DNA of 64,000 bases, taken from positions 121,302,908 through 121,366,907 of the forward strand of contig CM075851.1 of assembly GCA_037975125.1 (NCBI GenBank), in the 5' to 3' direction. Positions 57,979 through 61,738 of this stretch are shown here, one piece after another. A program made the position numbers and the translations under genes. The notes under the pieces were generated by a model that was given only the letters and a program-made list of their open reading frames with translations, searched no databases and was not told the origin of the DNA. Source of the DNA: Latrodectus hesperus (lineage: Eukaryota > Arthropoda > Arachnida > Araneae > Theridiidae). Each line of letters opens with the position of its first letter. Position 1 is the first letter of the stretch.

Positions 57979-60687
57979 TTATCAATAGAAATTTAGGAAA
58001 CATTCCAAGACATATAATAAAAGAGAGTATTGCAATTTTGAACATCAACAAATGAACTAGTACACTTTTCTTTAAACTTCCATATGCACAAGAATGCTGT
58101 TAAAATTAATTATTTTCAGAATATTTCAACATAGCTGTATCTGATTGGATAATGTTAATGTAAGTTATATTCAGGTATGCAAAAAAGATGTATCATGCAA
58201 CTAAGTTGCATCATTTCAAAAATATTTCCATATGGAAGCCATATGAAAAAATTAGAAAACAATATTATCAATTTCCAAATACTGTATTTTCCTGCATATA
58301 ATCCGCGGATTATATGTTAAAAAGTTCCACATTTCGCTGTGCATATTAAAGGCCGCCACGGATAATCTGAGAAAAAAATATTCTTCATCGCTTACAATAA
58401 AGTTTTGAAAGAAATTCCATTTGTGTTTTGTAAAATAGAAAACAGATGGCACTATGACTCGGACGACTTATTTTAACTATAATCATTATTGTCTTTACAT
58501 TCAAGAACAAAATCAGTTCATGTGGATGATATTAAAGTTGCAATTCACTAATGTCATTTTGCATTCTGTTTTAACCTGAACTGTTTTGCTCTGAAAACAT
58601 TCAAATTTGTACATAGTGAAGTGAAAATTATTAAGTTACAGAGCAAATTTTAAAAACTAAAAGCTATAGGGAAGGCAAATAAATAGGAAGGCAAATTACA
58701 ATCTATGAACACAAAAAATTATGTAGACTTGGTTTTCCAAAATAACTATCAATTTTAACTAAATGCAGAGTATTCAGCAATATCTATTTTTGTACAGTCA
58801 CATTTCAAATCAAAAAGCTAATTTTTAACTGTTTGTTTTGATGAAGCAAAGTAGCAATTGCTTTGCTTGAACAGTGTTCTTTTTTCTATTAAAAACTAGT
58901 GCTTTATCAATACATGAAATTCAGATTTTCTGTTGTTTTAATAATTATAAAAATAACATCACTAAAACTGCAGTAAATTGGAGAATAAAAAGTAGAGAGT
59001 TATGAAACTTTAACACGTATCATTTGAAAGTCAGTACAATTAAAAAATTCATATTGATTTTGTGAATAAGGGCATTACCGATATCATCCTATGAATTTAT
59101 TAAGTAATGTGTTATTATACCTGTTGTAAAACCTTGAAACTGCCGACAAAAATATCAACTTAAAGAATATATATTTCATGAGAACATGATATTTCCAAAT
59201 TAAATTATCAGTATCATATTATGAACATTTCATATAGTTTAAACCTAATTAAATAACATCAACATAAAATGTTAATAACATAATGACAAAAAATATAAGT
59301 AGATAGCTAACATTAACTAAATAATCTAATCATTTAATAGTAAAATAGTTGAGCATTGATATTTAAGGATCTAATTGTATTAGGGTGACTAGAAAGTAAT
59401 ATTGCTTTCTTACAATAAATTTAAACTAATAAATTTATATTTAATCTTTATTTTTAATCCTCCTCCATATCAACAACTTTTTGCTATCTAGTGCGTAAAT
59501 TTTCAATCACAGATCAATAAAAAATTTTTGGTTTTTGTGTAAAATATCTTGAGATGGCACTTTGGACATCATCCAAATTTTCAAATTTTTGCCACTAAGA
59601 AAATGCTGTAGGAATTGAAATAATGAAAATCAGAGAATGTGATATTGGGTGAGTAAGGCAGTATCTCCCACCTCAATTCATTATTTTTTTCCAGTGTTCA
59701 CCTCGCACAATGCAGTCTTGCATTATTGTCTTGTAGAATGACACTCTTTCTGTTGGTAATCGCCGAAAACATTTCAAATTTAATTGATTCACTCAATTTA
59801 ATTGTTCACAATAAAGGTTTACATAAAAATATTTGTCTAGGTTTCAGTACTTTAAAATGAACAATTCCACAAACAAAAAAAATTATATACAGAACAACTT
59901 TTTAGGGATGTAAACCTGGCTTTGCAGTACTTAATGATTACTCATTTGGAAGGAGCCACTACCTTTTGCATTTTGGATTATCATATAGGACTCACTTATC
60001 ATCTTCAGCAATCAAACAATCAAAAAATGGTTCTAAATAATGCTGTTGAAGCAATATGTTGCATGTGATTGACTGGCTTTGTTCTCTTCTGACAGATTTT
60101 GGGGAACCAAACTTTTGCCCTGCTTATATTTTCAATCTGTTACAAAGGTTCTTGGATAGTTGAACAAAATCAATTAGAAGTGTTTTACGGTTCTTTGATT
60201 GGAATTACTTCCCTTCGGCCTTTTGAATTTGAATATGAATTTAATAAAAAAATTAATAAGAAGACAAAATAATTAATTTTTTCATGCAAACAAGATGATA
60301 TAAAATATTTTATTTTAAATTTGAAATAATATCCTAATTCTCTGCAAAATATTAAAATAAATGTACAGTTTTGCTGATACAGTTAAAATTATTTGTATTA
60401 CATAATATTTAAATAAAATAAATAAAATTTTAATAAAAAATAATTACCATATATATCAATGAAGATTTTCGTATGATTAAATCTTAATTTTATACACATT
60501 TTCTAACGATTAGCATAAATTTCATATATATTCACAGTAAATAGTGAGAAAATTAATTTTTTTAATAATTTTCAATATATTTTCCAATGAACTATGCATA
60601 CAACATACTTGAAGAACTGTACATTCCCATTCTAACCAAGAATCTGAAAAAGTATTAGGTGAATGTCCACTAACATTCCACAAATAC
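7798..60687 (-). CDS. MARS1: Cytosolic methionyl-tRNA synthetase, 20 exons, 5' end outside window
   Basis: The enzyme charges initiator and elongator tRNA-Met with methionine in the cytosol, using ATP. I joined twenty exons (60687-60609, 57382-57266, 53224-53149, 47572-47466, 46549-46448, 41655-41549, 37227-37111, 37001-36798, 36699-36610, 27304-27118, 24331-24161, 23895-23682, 22291-22158, 19557-19478, 17692-17561, 12121-12017, 11747-11564, 11194-11111, 9383-9285, 7956-7798). All junctions are GT-AG and in frame, giving 848 residues. Numbered from the first visible tyrosine, residues 1-126 are GST-like, HLGN is at 219-222, CxxC motifs start at 328, 344, 357 and 374, and KFSKS is at 532-536. 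The anticodon-binding domain is about 569-735 and a WHEP domain with Lys-rich tail about 764-848. Animal cytosolic MetRS is about 900 residues, so about 65 N-terminal residues are missing. I saw no frameshift or internal stop. The GST-like and WHEP domains suggest membership of the multisynthetase complex, by analogy with other animals. Confidence 0.96.
8345..8535 (+). repeat. tRNA-derived SINE-like repeat, old copy
   Basis: This GC-richer block lies in the last MARS1 intron. 'AGCCCAGTGGTAACAC' resembles a Pol III A box, and 'AGATTGAACCTGCC' about 35 bp later resembles a T-arm/B box. It is followed by a body including TTGCAATAGGACAGG, similar to the tail of the repeat near 15.8 kb. No target duplication seen. 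Confidence 0.5.
9285..9383 (-). CDS. MARS1: MARS1 exon, start of WHEP domain
   Basis: It has 33 codons, [20 protein letters not shown] and [13 protein letters not shown]: a polar linker, then the first WHEP helix ('L...V..Q...'). Acceptor TTTAG, donor GTTAG. Confidence 0.88.
9384..11110. other. MARS1 intron, nothing recognised
   Basis: AT-rich intron sequence without identifiable repeat or ORF. Confidence 0.6.
11111..11194 (-). CDS. MARS1: MARS1 exon, linker before WHEP
   Basis: It has 28 codons, [20 protein letters not shown] and AGKQSEEK, corresponding to the 'PLF.K...D.I..L...' helix that follows the core in animal MetRS. Acceptor TATAG, donor GTTTG (weak consensus). Confidence 0.9.
11564..11747 (-). 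CDS. MARS1: MARS1 exon, end of anticodon-binding domain
   Basis: It has 61 codons including [31 protein letters not shown] and LLPGHKIGK, matching the C-terminal part of the anticodon-binding domain. Acceptor TGCAG, donor GTAAG. Confidence 0.94.
12017..12121 (-). CDS. MARS1: MARS1 exon, anticodon-binding domain
   Basis: It encodes [20 protein letters not shown], then [14 protein letters not shown]. 'RDA...IS..GN.Y.Q...PW' is the conserved anticodon-recognition helix pattern. Acceptor TGCAG, donor GTGTG. Confidence 0.94.
12122..15600. other. MARS1 intron (5' part of 5.4-kb intron is to the right), nothing recognised
   Basis: AT-rich. Near 13990-14090 a short block with TTTTCTTTTTAAAACA occurs twice. 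No other structure. Confidence 0.55.
15635..15820 (+). repeat. tRNA-derived SINE, family 2
   Basis: 'GGCCTGGTTTGGTAAGGGC' resembles a tRNA A-box region and 'GAGTTTAAATTCTGACC' a decayed B box, spaced as in a tRNA. The matching segment at 35.5 kb on the minus strand (TGGCTTGGTTGATTAGGGC ... GAGTTTGAATCCTAACC) shows it is a repeat family and not a single tRNA. Confidence 0.65.
16600..16990 (+). mobile_element. Pogo-like DNA transposon relic, old copy
   Basis: Near 16852-16900 the plus strand reads [20 protein letters not shown], the start of a helix-turn-helix DNA-binding domain typical of pogo/Tigger-type transposases. The untranslated segment before it contains an 'AGATGGC' block shared with the copies at 45 and 58 kb. 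No transposase catalytic region follows. Confidence 0.6.
17561..17692 (-). CDS. MARS1: MARS1 exon, anticodon-binding domain
   Basis: It has 43 whole codons from [16 protein letters not shown] to YIQCMEKT, ending two bases into a Lys codon. Acceptor TTTAG, donor GTAAA. Confidence 0.93.
17693..19477. other. MARS1 intron, nothing recognised
   Basis: AT-rich intron without identifiable elements. Confidence 0.6.
19478..19557 (-). CDS. MARS1: MARS1 exon, start of anticodon-binding domain
   Basis: It encodes [20 protein letters not shown], then LGNFIN and part of an Arg codon. '[14 protein letters not shown]' is conserved at the start of the helical anticodon-binding domain. Confidence 0.95.
19558..22157. 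other. MARS1 intron, nothing recognised
   Basis: AT-rich. The short ORFs here show no family resemblance and no splice support. Confidence 0.6.
22158..22291 (-). CDS. MARS1: MARS1 exon, KMSKS motif
   Basis: It encodes [20 protein letters not shown], then [18 protein letters not shown] is the class I 'KMSKS' signature; F in the second position is usual for eukaryotic cytosolic MetRS. Acceptor TCCAG, donor GTAAG. Confidence 0.96.
22756..22930. repeat. Foldback repeat with 41-bp arms
   Basis: Arms at 22756-22796 and 22890-22930 are inverted copies matching at 39 of 41 positions (CTAAGTCATTGTGAGAATTA... against CTAAGTCATTGGGAGAATTA...), with a 93-bp spacer. It lies in a MARS1 intron. It is likely a small foldback MITE, although no target duplication was identified. 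Confidence 0.8.
23682..23895 (-). CDS. MARS1: MARS1 exon, catalytic core
   Basis: It begins [20 protein letters not shown] and includes [16 protein letters not shown], the methionine- and adenylate-pocket region. It ends one base into a Glu codon. Acceptor TATAG, donor GTAAC. Confidence 0.96.
24161..24331 (-). CDS. MARS1: MARS1 exon, catalytic core
   Basis: It has 57 codons and includes [20 protein letters not shown], one of the best conserved blocks of MetRS. Phase 0 at both ends. Acceptor TGTAG, donor GTAGA. Confidence 0.96.
25690..26050 (+). mobile_element. Non-LTR retrotransposon C-terminal relic
   Basis: Read across frames, the plus strand gives [16 protein letters not shown], then [20 protein letters not shown] and [15 protein letters not shown]. 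'RL.W.GH..R' followed by 'GRP..RW' and 'W..IV..AK.H' is the typical C-terminal end of animal LINE reverse transcriptases (RTE/jockey-like). Frameshifts and a stop show it is dead. No tail or target duplication was identified. Confidence 0.75.
27118..27304 (-). CDS. MARS1: MARS1 exon, zinc knuckles
   Basis: It encodes [20 protein letters not shown] and on to HLFLDLPK, with CPLC, CDKC and CKLC, the other three CxxC motifs. All eight zinc-site cysteines are kept across this and the preceding exon. Confidence 0.96.
27520..27640 (-). mobile_element. Mariner transposase C-terminal fragment
   Basis: The minus strand reads [20 protein letters not shown], matching the mariner C-terminal pattern '..YDKCL...G.YVEK', then a stop. 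It lies head-to-head with the plus-strand mariner fragment that begins about 230 bp further on. Confidence 0.7.
27868..28390 (+). mobile_element. Mariner transposase relic, N-terminal part
   Basis: The plus strand reads [20 protein letters not shown] near 27900, [15 protein letters not shown] near 28040, and later [15 protein letters not shown] near 28290-28325, which covers the 'IVT.DETW' block with the first catalytic Asp. D is replaced by N in this copy. In-frame stops and frameshifts are present, and the last two catalytic Asp regions are absent. Confidence 0.8.
28440..29250 (-). mobile_element. hAT-type transposase relic with zinc finger
   Basis: The minus strand reads [20 protein letters not shown] near 29200, a BED/C2H2-like zinc finger of the sort that opens hAT-derived proteins. 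Further along it reads [15 protein letters not shown] and [11 protein letters not shown], matching the '.DGSN....K.FP' and 'AFGADN' blocks of hAT-like transposases. Many stops. Confidence 0.65.
30050..30620 (+). mobile_element. Tc1-like transposase relic
   Basis: Around 30095-30155 the plus strand reads [20 protein letters not shown], resembling the Tc1 block 'LF.DESRF.L....RI.VW'. GTHSCLGW follows where 'GG.VMVWG' is expected. SLEHLWV near 30590-30610 may be the 'P(I)EHLW' block. It is highly degenerate with several frame changes. Confidence 0.5.
31270..32220 (-). mobile_element. Tc1-like transposase relic, nearly full span
   Basis: Minus-strand blocks occur in the correct order. [16 protein letters not shown] (about 32110) matches the HTH region. 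[10 protein letters not shown] (about 31940) is next. FTDVSYFQ (about 31890) fits 'FTDESRF', [20 protein letters not shown] (about 31595) fits 'FQ.DNA.PH', and YSPDL (about 31525) fits 'YSPDLNP'. The end is near 31360. Frameshifts and stops throughout. Confidence 0.8.
32350..33460. other. Intron sequence, nothing recognised
   Basis: AT-rich portion of the 9.3-kb MARS1 intron without identifiable element. Confidence 0.55.
33477..34045. repeat. Unclassified GC-richer intronic block
   Basis: The base composition stands out from the surrounding AT-rich intron and short ORFs overlap on both strands, as in dead repeats. On the minus strand at about 34035-33965, TTGCAGCTGTCTTCAGAGCA followed by a degenerate TTCGATCTCAGCC resembles a tRNA-like SINE head. 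I cannot assign a family. Confidence 0.4.
34046..35215. other. Intron sequence, nothing recognised
   Basis: Moderately AT-rich. An imperfect duplication of 'GAACTCTGCAGTAACTTTG' is present near 34200-34255. Confidence 0.5.
35340..35565 (-). repeat. tRNA-derived SINE, family 2, minus-strand copy
   Basis: The minus strand begins TGGCTTGGTTGATTAGGGC and about 40 bp later has GAGTTTGAATCCTAACC, A-box- and B-box-like segments matching the 15.6-kb copy. The body runs leftwards to about 35340. No target duplication recognised. Confidence 0.62.
36610..36699 (-). CDS. MARS1: MARS1 exon, connective peptide, first CxxC
   Basis: It encodes [20 protein letters not shown], then [13 protein letters not shown] is the first of four CxxC motifs that bind zinc in two-knuckle MetRS enzymes. 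It ends inside an Arg codon completed by the next exon 9.3 kb away. Confidence 0.94.
36798..37001 (-). CDS. MARS1: MARS1 exon, catalytic core
   Basis: It has 67 whole codons and includes [17 protein letters not shown] and the [20 protein letters not shown] segment, both highly conserved in eukaryotic MetRS. Acceptor CCAG, donor GTAAG. Confidence 0.96.
37111..37227 (-). CDS. MARS1: MARS1 exon, HIGH motif
   Basis: It encodes [20 protein letters not shown], then [22 protein letters not shown] is the class I 'HIGH' ATP-binding signature in its usual MetRS form. Acceptor TTTAG, donor GTAAA. Confidence 0.96.
37607..37758 (-). repeat. tRNA-derived SINE, family 1, old copy
   Basis: The minus strand holds GGGATAGCTGG..., a degenerate B box (GTTTGACTTGC), and a body, GTTTTAAACTGTAAGTTTC, matching the young copies' CTTTAAACCGTAAGTCCC. 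Heavily mutated. Confidence 0.65.
38291..40444 (-). mobile_element. hAT transposon, 2.15 kb, with TIR and flanking repeat
   Basis: The left end begins CAGGGTTTACAGATTTCC and the right end, read inward, begins CAGGATTCTCATAACTCC. The direct repeat TAAATTG flanks both ends (38284-38290, 40445-40451), one base short of the usual hAT 8-bp duplication. On the minus strand near 39480-39390, [20 protein letters not shown] then CISNMG matches a BED zinc finger ('W......A.C..C.K.F..SNMG'). The rest of the transposase is unreadable. A LINE tail sits inside it. Confidence 0.72.
39633..39900 (-). mobile_element. LINE C-terminal tail nested in the hAT element
   Basis: A minus-strand ORF reads [20 protein letters not shown], then [10 protein letters not shown], and later YWTARCLM. 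This resembles the CxxC...H....C zinc knuckle after the RNase H domain of some arthropod LINEs, but the His position is Glu. Coordinates are approximate. Confidence 0.5.
41549..41655 (-). CDS. MARS1: MARS1 exon, linker to catalytic domain
   Basis: It encodes [20 protein letters not shown] and continues to TPKEKVIP. The 'E-I...W..G...LP' pattern matches the segment just before the catalytic domain in animal MetRS. It ends two bases into a Val codon. Acceptor TTTAG, donor GTAAG. Confidence 0.87.
41656..43600. other. MARS1 intron, nothing recognised
   Basis: AT-rich sequence without identifiable elements. Confidence 0.55.
43626..43770 (-). repeat. tRNA-derived SINE, family 1, old copy
   Basis: On the plus strand CTCAACAGTCACC, then CTAGTTTAAAGTGTATTCC, then GTTAACTATTCAGCTGC align in order with the young copy's CTCAACGGTCATT, CGGTTTAAAGTGGAATCC and CTAACCATTCGGCTGCC. 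It lies only about 55 bp from the young copy at 43826. Confidence 0.7.
43826..44002 (-). repeat. tRNA-derived SINE, family 1, young full copy
   Basis: Read on the minus strand: a tRNA-like head beginning GGCCGAGCTGGCAGCCGAAT, a consensus B box GGTTCGAATCC, a unique body, and a CAAA-rich tail. A 14-bp target duplication, TTCAATCTAACAGG, flanks it (43812-43825 and 44003-44016). The intact duplication and the close match to the 50.2-kb copy indicate recent activity. Confidence 0.93.
44870..45400 (-). mobile_element. Pogo-like DNA transposon relic
   Basis: The minus strand begins near 45395 with ATTTTCCTGTATATAATC, the same end as the 58.3-kb copy, continues through a shared 'AACAGATGGC' segment, and reaches [15 protein letters not shown] near 45020-44980, the first helix of a pogo-type DNA-binding domain. 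No catalytic part remains. Confidence 0.7.
46448..46549 (-). CDS. MARS1: MARS1 exon, linker
   Basis: It has 34 codons beginning [20 protein letters not shown] and ending SNE. The linker is poorly conserved, so assignment rests on frame continuity (phase 0 on both sides), a pyrimidine-rich acceptor and a GTAAG donor, not on homology. Confidence 0.75.
46838..47018 (-). repeat. tRNA-derived SINE, family 1, old copy with poly-T tract
   Basis: The plus strand has GTTTGTCATTCAGCGGC, an expanded run of about 20 T, CCCAATTAGACTGG and ATCACTACAAACATCTAATC, in the same order as the young copies. The B box is mutated to GGTTCAAAGCC-like sequence. Confidence 0.75.
47466..47572 (-). CDS. MARS1: MARS1 exon, end of GST-like domain
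   Basis: It encodes [20 protein letters not shown] followed by [15 protein letters not shown], the last helix of the GST-like domain (W in the 'L..W' position) and the start of the linker. Acceptor TATAG, donor GTAAA. Confidence 0.85.
47573..49800. other. MARS1 intron, nothing recognised
   Basis: AT-rich with several A runs (e.g. near 48390). No identifiable family. Confidence 0.5.
49830..50790 (+). mobile_element. Tc1-like transposase relic with internal duplication and SINE
   Basis: Plus-strand blocks occur in order. [13 protein letters not shown] (50110-50145) fits 'W..V.FSDESRF'. FDDNIQV (50353-50375) comes directly after the [13 protein letters not shown] (about 50430-50455) is next. 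GAIFEQNNA (about 50555-50580) fits '.FQQDNA', and [12 protein letters not shown] (about 50730) follows. Two related segments about 182 bp apart precede it (see findings). Confidence 0.72.
50155..50342 (-). repeat. tRNA-derived SINE, family 1, young full copy
   Basis: The sequence is nearly identical to the copy at 43826. It has the B box GGTTCGAATCC with a perfect 5-bp T stem, and a tail of about four GTTTG units on the plus strand. The 11-bp duplication CTGAATGCTGA flanks it (50144-50154, 50343-50353). It interrupts the Tc1 relic. Confidence 0.93.
51010..51145 (+). repeat. Segment duplicated at 51335-51465 (first copy)
   Basis: From TCTACATAAAAATATCTTCC to AAGATGGATTTTTTATC this block is repeated in direct orientation about 325 bp later with few differences, including an extra 'AAAAAC' unit in this copy. 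Confidence 0.9.
51284..51333. repeat. (TA)n microsatellite
   Basis: A pure TA run of about 50 bp ending where the second duplicate copy begins. A shorter TA run also precedes the first copy. Confidence 0.95.
51335..51465 (+). repeat. Segment duplicated at 51010-51145 (second copy)
   Basis: Direct repeat of the 51.0-kb block. The two differ by scattered substitutions and one short indel. Confidence 0.9.
52102..52165. repeat. Short tandem duplication, 35-bp unit
   Basis: AGTAAATGATATGATCTTTT occurs twice 35 bp apart (from about 52104 and 52139). Confidence 0.85.
52170..54050. other. MARS1 introns, nothing recognised apart from the exon
   Basis: AT-rich sequence around the 53149-53224 exon. 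No repeat family identified. Confidence 0.5.
53149..53224 (-). CDS. MARS1: MARS1 exon, GST-like domain
   Basis: It encodes [20 protein letters not shown] and SLLSD, then the first base of a split Val codon. This is the conserved 'S.AD..LW..LYPL' segment of the GST-C-like domain. Acceptor CCAG, donor GTAAA. Confidence 0.9.
54058..54365. mobile_element. hAT-like MITE relic
   Basis: The left end reads CAATGATTCTCAACC, close to the 'CAGTG(G/A)TTCTCAACC' ends of widespread hAT elements. The right end read inward begins AAGGGATTCTTTAC. Both ends carry 'GCTGCCAAATT'/'CACTGCCAAATTTTG' segments. Flanks ATAGTTAG and TTAGTTAG look like an 8-bp duplication with one mismatch. Confidence 0.55.
55424..55500 (+). 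mobile_element. Fragment of a hAT-type element
   Basis: ATGGGATGGGCAAACTACGG, then GGGCCAGGAAGG, resembles the terminal region of a common animal hAT family ('CAGGGATGGGCAAACTACGG'). No partner end was found nearby. Confidence 0.5.
55908..55929. repeat. Perfect 22-bp palindrome
   Basis: The half-site GTCTGATGTTA is followed directly by its exact reverse complement TAACATCAGAC. Confidence 0.95.
55954..56014. repeat. Hairpin with 24-bp arms and 13-nt loop
   Basis: The left arm 55954-55977 (GAAATTGTAATAGGTTG...) and right arm 55991-56014 are inverted copies matching at 22 of 24 positions. The sequence lies in a MARS1 intron. Confidence 0.88.
56015..57265. other. MARS1 intron, nothing recognised
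   Basis: AT-rich sequence without identifiable elements. Confidence 0.55.
57266..57382 (-). CDS. MARS1: MARS1 exon, GST-like domain
   Basis: It has 39 codons from [13 protein letters not shown] to [16 protein letters not shown] just upstream is a possible alternative donor, but only the GTAAGG donor after the Lys codon keeps frame with the next exon and gives the conserved order '[16 protein letters not shown]'. Confidence 0.88.
57886..57973. repeat. (TA)n microsatellite, about 88 bp
   Basis: Uninterrupted TA dinucleotide run in a MARS1 intron. Confidence 0.97.
58285..58720 (+). mobile_element. Pogo-like DNA transposon relic, best preserved end
   Basis: It begins near ATTTTCCTGCATATAATC followed by the palindromic ATAATCCGCGGATTAT, continues through the shared 'AACAGATGGC' block and reaches AAACTAAAAGCTATAGGGAA, the start of the same pogo-type HTH coding region seen at 45.0 and 16.9 kb. 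Catalytic part missing. Confidence 0.7.
59380..60245 (-). mobile_element. Mariner transposase relic
   Basis: Minus-strand blocks occur in order. [15 protein letters not shown] (about 60110) is an 'H.L..ENK' linker. [12 protein letters not shown] (about 59730) fits 'DNA.PH'. SDFHYF (about 59655) comes next. [12 protein letters not shown] (about 59580) follows, and IENLRTR then QKVVDMEED (59510-59465) is the C-terminus. The left end, TTAGGGTGACTAGAAAGTAA, fits a mariner TIR. The right TIR is not visible. Several frameshifts and stops. Confidence 0.85.
60609..60687 (-). CDS. MARS1: MARS1 exon, GST-like domain, first exon in window
   Basis: The acceptor CCAG lies just above 60687 and the donor GTATG just below 60609. 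It encodes [10 protein letters not shown]...[11 protein letters not shown], matching the start of the GST-C-like helices of animal MetRS. The first base completes a split codon (probably Arg) from an upstream exon that is not in the window. Confidence 0.88.
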
Positions 60688-61404
60688 CTGGAATTAAATA
60701 AAAATTAATAGAAATTATTAATTGACTTTATTATTTAATCTCATATTCATAAAAATTGCAACCTCTTTAAAGAAAATATATATTTATAAAAAGTAATTTT
60801 TGAAAACAGAAACTGGGGGACAAGTTTCAGTGCAATTATTACTAGCTAAGTCAAGAAATCCACCATTAAAATAGATATCATTTCTAGACTGGAATTAAAG
60901 GCATGTACTATAGGTGCACATCTTTGACATAGTGAAAAAGGCTTTAAATTTCCAAGACATTACAGAGTATTATTTGACATACTCATCTTTTGCTCTATAT
61001 TGGATAAGTCATAATGATTCATGGTCTGTAAAAAAATGTTAAGGAGTAGAAGTTTTACAAGTTTTAAAAATTGGAAACATACCAAGTACAAATAATCCAG
61101 CAGATTTACCATCAAAGAGTTGCTCTTCCAAATTGCTATTGGAATCTCGTTGATGGCAGGGACATCATGGTTAAAGGAGAGTGAACTTGTGTGAAAGAGT
61201 GAAATATTGACCAAATTCAGAAAATAAGCTGAATGAAGAAAAGATACCACCAATTCTATTAGAAAAAACTTATGATTTAGAAGAACTTTTAGTTATATTC
61301 TCCAACTATCAGAAAATATTAAAAATAGTAAGTTGGATGTTGAGATTCTCTAACAATGCACATTAAACAAAAAAAATGTCAAAGGGGAGAACAAAGTGGG
61401 TGAA
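60688..61404. other. Intron upstream of the first visible MARS1 exon, nothing recognised
   Basis: No N-terminal MetRS exon could be found here or further right, so the intron continues to the window edge. A 97-codon minus-strand ORF at 60960-61253 has no family resemblance. Confidence 0.55.
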
Positions 61405-61423
61405 TTAACCTTTTCGTTCCGGC

Positions 61424-61487
61424 GGTACAACTGTTGTACCACGAAAGTGAGTGGCCCAGAAGACAGCTATGGTACAACAGTTGTACC
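61424..61487. repeat. Paired 17-bp palindromes near the piggyBac end
   Basis: GGTACAACTGTTGTACC (61424-61440) and GGTACAACAGTTGTACC (61471-61487) are each self-complementary apart from the centre base, and are exact reverse complements of each other. They may be transposase-binding sites. Confidence 0.9.
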
Positions 61488-61738
61488 ATGGATTTTTTCC
61501 CCTTTCAAGCGCCTGACTTTTTCCCGCTAAACTTTCTTCGGGAAGTTGAGGGTGATTTAATTGCTGCTCTTTTGTGTATGAAAGTCGTAAAAATTGGGGA
61601 CTTGTTTGAGCGGCGAATTTTGGCGAAAAACGGTTTTATTGGCTCCTCTTTTTAAAAGAGAAGTATATTCATCCTCACTTTAGCAAATTTTTTCATTGTA
61701 ATGAGTTACTTTTTTCGTCACCAGAAAAAATATTTTTG

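Noticed and set aside
58285..58330. Palindrome with GGATTAT as a regulatory site
   Set aside because: The same end sequence recurs at 45.4 kb at the edge of a pogo-like relic, so it is better explained as a transposon terminus.
60960..61253. Possible N-terminal MARS1 exon
   Set aside because: The translation lacks the expected N-terminal GST-like pattern, and no splice pair gives frame continuity with 60687.
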